This document shows positions 61,018 through 64,000 of a stretch of DNA of 64,000 bases, in pieces; the stretch's first letter is position 1, and each line of letters begins with the position of its first letter. The notes beneath the pieces are model-generated. The model was not told where the DNA came from and did not search any database. It saw only the letters and a list, made by a program, of their open reading frames with translations. This DNA is from Tieghemostelium lacteum. Taxonomy: Eukaryota; Evosea; Eumycetozoa; Dictyosteliales; Raperosteliaceae. The stretch lies in assembly GCA_001606155.1 (NCBI GenBank), contig LODT01000028.1, positions 1,526,735-1,590,734 of the forward strand, read 5' to 3'. The position numbers were made by a program, and so were the translations under genes.

Positions 61018-64000
61018 ATGACTTTTGAATTTACTTCTAACCTTTTATATCAGATTGACCAAAAACTTAAAACAGCTATTGAAACGAGGGATACAAAAAA
61101 ACTAGAATCATTAAAATTTGACACTAAAACAGTTGGACTATTATTAAAAGAGGATTGGGAAAAGATCGATGACATTAATGAAAAGAAAAAGTTAATAGTA
61201 TTCTATTCATCTCTTATCCACCACTCTACATTGAAGGAAAACATAAAATATTTATTGAAAGCCAATATAAAGTGCAACATTCAATCTGGTTTTAGTTTAT
61301 TGGAAAAATACATGGGTAATCATGATCTATTATTTAGATCTGATAAGATCTCAAATACTTTGGATGATCTTAATGAAATATTGGATTTGACTTACCAGAG
61401 TTTTGATTTCAATGTGGAAAAATACCAAAACATTGATGTGGTATTAAAGTTTTTTGAAACTTATCTCAATCTACCATTCCTTCGAAAGGTAATACTGTCA
61501 ATGGACAATTTTAATTTTCAAAAGTATTACAGCCAACTGTTGAAAATGTTCATCAACTACATGGAAATGGATAATGAAAATAACAGTGCAGTTTTTCAAT
61601 CATATATTTATAATTTCTTTAGTACTATAGATTTTCTAAAACATAGTGAAACTAAAACTCTCTATTCTGATCTAATTCGAATTGTTCCAGCAATTCTAAT
61701 GACAAGGTGTATGGTCAAACCAATCATTGATTTTCTCATGTCTGTAGATTCCAATGCTATCGAAGAAATTAAATTAACACCTCTCTATACACTTGTTGGT
61801 GAGAAGGGATCTGTCTATCTAAAGATTCTTCAACAAGACTGTCCATTAGAGTGTCTGCTATCTTCCTTGTATTCCCAAGACTTCTATGAATATTTCATAT
61901 CCAATGTAGTAAAAGTGATCTTTAGAGGGTTACATCGTCATTTGGATGCTCTAAACCAAAATTATGACTGGCTTATTAAAATACTGGAAATTCCACGATT
62001 GGGTAGAAATGAAAAGTATCTAGCCAAACTAGTAAAAGTGTTGAATGTTAAAGAAATGGGTAAATCAATGTGGTCAAAAATCTTTGATTTGTGTTTCCAA
62101 GGAGATTATTCAATGGTACTTGGTGCCTTTGTAACAGAGGATACTAAACCACTCATTGTGGAGTCAATTGATAAATTATATTCTTCTGATAAACTTGGTG
62201 AATTCCTTTGTGTGCATTTTCCAGATAATCCAAAAACTCAAGAATTAGTAGCCAAAAATGATAACTATAAATTTCTAAGAAATGTACCAGATCTTAGTAA
62301 ATTTGATGTTTCCATTGCACAAAAACTCTTAAAATTTTGGAACCCTAAAATGGTAACATGTAGATTTATACATAACTATATTCGAGCATTTAAAAAATCC
62401 GCCATTGAAAACATCAAAACTATTTCATTTAAATGTATTGATATATCAATTCATCCAGTTAATATTTTTCAAGAAATTCTTCAGTTTGTATTAGATCATG
62501 ATCCAGAATATCTCGATATATTATTCCATTATCATAAAAATTGTGTTCGAACACAACTACTCTATATATTGAAAGCCAAACCATTTCCACCTAAATTGTT
62601 GATGGTTAGCATACTATTAGAGCTTGATTCAACCTATGATAAGCATGGGTTTGATGAAGCACTCTCAGTATTTGATTTTTTCACTGGTAAAGATCCAAAA
62701 CTAGCTGTATTTCTATTAAAGAGGTTAATCCAAGAATCTAGAGAAGATGAGGGAATTTGGAAAGAAGCAATGCTACCTAAAATTGCACTTTATCGTGCAC
62801 CTCATTATTTAGCAGTAATATGGGGTGAAATATCCGATACAACCCCTTTGGTCACTAAAGCCTGCGAGGACAAACTTGATATTCTTCAAATCATTGGTAG
62901 GGAAAATCAAGAACAACTGTCACCAAAAGGTTTCATGACAATTGTTAAAAACTATCCAGAGATTATTTTAAAAAGACCAGATTTGATTACTCATTTCAAA
63001 TCATTCAGCTATAGTGAGTCTTTGGAATTTGACAGAGTTCTGTTACATAACAACGATTATAATCCACCAATTCATAAAGAAAATAGTGGTAATGGTAACC
63101 TTGCTACAATGGATATCGATTCAGACCAAAAACCTCCGGTATTATCCGACTATTTGATTAGATACATCCTAAACTTTTTCTTTAGTAAAACTTCAGTTAG
63201 CACCTTTGAAATATACAGAGTATTCATAAACAACTCTTTGGCTTTGGTGTCTTGGAAATTCTTTAATATTGTACGAATACTCCTCAGCACCAACAAATAT
63301 AAAATCTATAGATTTTATGATTGTCAGAAACCAGAGTATTCACTGTTACAACCAAGTGGTATCAAATGTCTTGATATGGAAAGTTTATATAACTTAGTAC
63401 CATTCTGTAAATATGTATCAACCCTCGATACAGTTGAACATTTTAAAATTAATATGAAATATCCTCTAGAGACTAAACTGAACATGAGCTCTTTGGTAAC
63501 TCTAGAGTTAGATGTACATGTTCTAAAACCAAATTTCGAATATCTTAGTCTCTTGTCAACACCCAATCTCATAAACCTTCACATTAATATTCTAAATCCA
63601 AAAAAGACATTCAAATCTCCACAATTTAATTTAAAAGGTTTAACCGAATATTTAAGTTCATTGACATTGAATACACTTGTAATAACAAGAGAAAATATTT
63701 ATGATAATGCTGGGAGTATTATTCAACTACTATTTGATACTCCAATTCAAATTTCCACTCCAATTCAGTATAAACTAAAACTCAGTAATACCTCTTACAA
63801 TGACACCGATCTTCCATTACAACCAAATATCCAACTTTATCTATTACATTGTACTGATTTAGATATAGAAACTATATCCAATCAAAAAGAGGTACTTAAA
63901 CTCGCATTGAATGTTGAGTCACTAAATATTAGATATTTTGAAGTTGAGAATTTATCATCACGTTCTGGATTATCAAATTCTATACCACATGCTATAAATA
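61018..64000 (+). CDS. Large helical protein with F-box-like segment (runs off window)
   Basis: The frame is open from ATG 61018 (MTFEFTSNLLYQIDQKL) to the end of the window, 994 codons and no stop. The first 690 residues look like helical repeats without a recognisable family (LKFFETYLNLPFLRKVIL, FLLKRLIQESREDEG). Near residue 710-750 an F-box-like segment occurs (SDYLIRYILNFFFSK, INNSLALVSWKFFNIVRILL), followed by leucine-rich-repeat-like stretches (LVTLELDVHVL, TPNLINLHINIL). Dictyostelids have large families of such F-box/LRR-like proteins. A role as a ubiquitin-ligase adaptor is inference. The 3' end is missing because of the window boundary. Confidence 0.7.
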   Translation, partial: MTFEFTSNLLYQIDQKLKTAIETRDTKKLESLKFDTKTVGLLLKEDWEKIDDINEKKKLIVFYSSLIHHSTLKENIKYLLKANIKCNIQSGFSLLEKYMGNHDLLFRSDKISNTLDDLNEILDLTYQSFDFNVEKYQNIDVVLKFFETYLNLPFLRKVILSMDNFNFQKYYSQLLKMFINYMEMDNENNSAVFQSYIYNFFSTIDFLKHSETKTLYSDLIRIVPAILMTRCMVKPIIDFLMSVDSNAIEEIKLTPLYTLVGEKGSVYLKILQQDCPLECLLSSLYSQDFYEYFISNVVKVIFRGLHRHLDALNQNYDWLIKILEIPRLGRNEKYLAKLVKVLNVKEMGKSMWSKIFDLCFQGDYSMVLGAFVTEDTKPLIVESIDKLYSSDKLGEFLCVHFPDNPKTQELVAKNDNYKFLRNVPDLSKFDVSIAQKLLKFWNPKMVTCRFIHNYIRAFKKSAIENIKTISFKCIDISIHPVNIFQEILQFVLDHDPEYLDILFHYHKNCVRTQLLYILKAKPFPPKLLMVSILLELDSTYDKHGFDEALSVFDFFTGKDPKLAVFLLKRLIQESREDEGIWKEAMLPKIALYRAPHYLAVIWGEISDTTPLVTKACEDKLDILQIIGRENQEQLSPKGFMTIVKNYPEIILKRPDLITHFKSFSYSESLEFDRVLLHNNDYNPPIHKENSGNGNLATMDIDSDQKPPVLSDYLIRYILNFFFSKTSVSTFEIYRVFINNSLALVSWKFFNIVRILLSTNKYKIYRFYDCQKPEYSLLQPSGIKCLDMESLYNLVPFCKYVSTLDTVEHFKINMKYPLETKLNMSSLVTLELDVHVLKPNFEYLSLLSTPNLINLHINILNPKKTFKSPQFNLKGLTEYLSSLTLNTLVITRENIYDNAGSIIQLLFDTPIQISTPIQYKLKLSNTSYNDTDLPLQPNIQLYLLHCTDLDIETISNQKEVLKLALNVESLNIRYFEVENLSSRSGLSNSIPHAIN

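Noticed and set aside
1-64000. CRISPR array, operon or bacterial origin
   Set aside because: Spliceosomal introns, dictyostelid genes and single-gene promoters show a eukaryotic nuclear contig; no spaced direct repeats were seen.

Overview
The window is nuclear DNA of a social amoeba (dictyostelid). The grounds are very AT-rich intergenic DNA with long A and T runs, short AT-rich introns that mostly start GTAAGT or GTATGT and end AG, Asn/Gln/Thr/Ser-rich tracts in proteins, and several dictyostelid-type genes (a discoidin, IPT/TIG-EGF surface proteins and a ComC-like protein). Coding regions carry fewer homopolymer tracts than Dictyostelium discoideum, so a species outside the discoideum group is likely. 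I cannot name it. About 40 genes are packed on both strands, usually 50-700 bp apart. UAG is an ordinary stop here (RNA ligase and GCP2 genes end in it).

Region by region. 0.7-9 kb: F-box/actin-like protein, PRA1, exocyst Sec10, a T4 Rnl1-like RNA ligase and an NmrA-like protein. 9-15 kb: a secreted protein, a six-exon Rab GTPase, a PET117-like small protein and a BTB protein whose C-terminus is shifted out of frame. 15-25 kb: a Gln/Asn-rich protein, NADP-isocitrate dehydrogenase, an EF-hand protein, gamma-tubulin complex protein GCP2 and a secreted protein. 25-30 kb: ribosomal eL39 with an ATG-only first coding exon, an IMPACT homologue, a short frame holding two UAGs, a whole Crinkler-type NTPase-nuclease gene and a patch of decayed coding sequence. 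30-43 kb: Mad1, a tandem pair of unknown paralogues, WDR18/Ipi3, a small mitochondrial-type protein, ribosomal eS21, RFC3 and MRE11 sharing a divergent promoter, and mitochondrial TilS. 43-57 kb: a short charged protein, two tandem IPT/EGF surface proteins, discoidin, a small membrane protein whose start codon is split by an intron, and a ComC-like adhesion protein. 57-64 kb: a probable mitoribosomal protein, an ACBD6-type protein with a second frame break, a small membrane protein, a choline/ethanolamine phosphotransferase, and a large F-box-like protein running off the end.

Most genes are housekeeping genes in unrelated pathways, so there is no operon logic. Two local themes stand out. The 44-57 kb stretch gathers secreted or surface adhesion and lectin genes. 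rfc3 and mre11 share one short promoter. The most unusual items are the RNA ligase with a complete Rnl1 motif set, the intact Crinkler gene bordered by decayed coding sequence, and the intron-split start codon. Exon boundaries were read by eye from splice signals and reading frame. All family assignments come from recognised motifs, not database searches.
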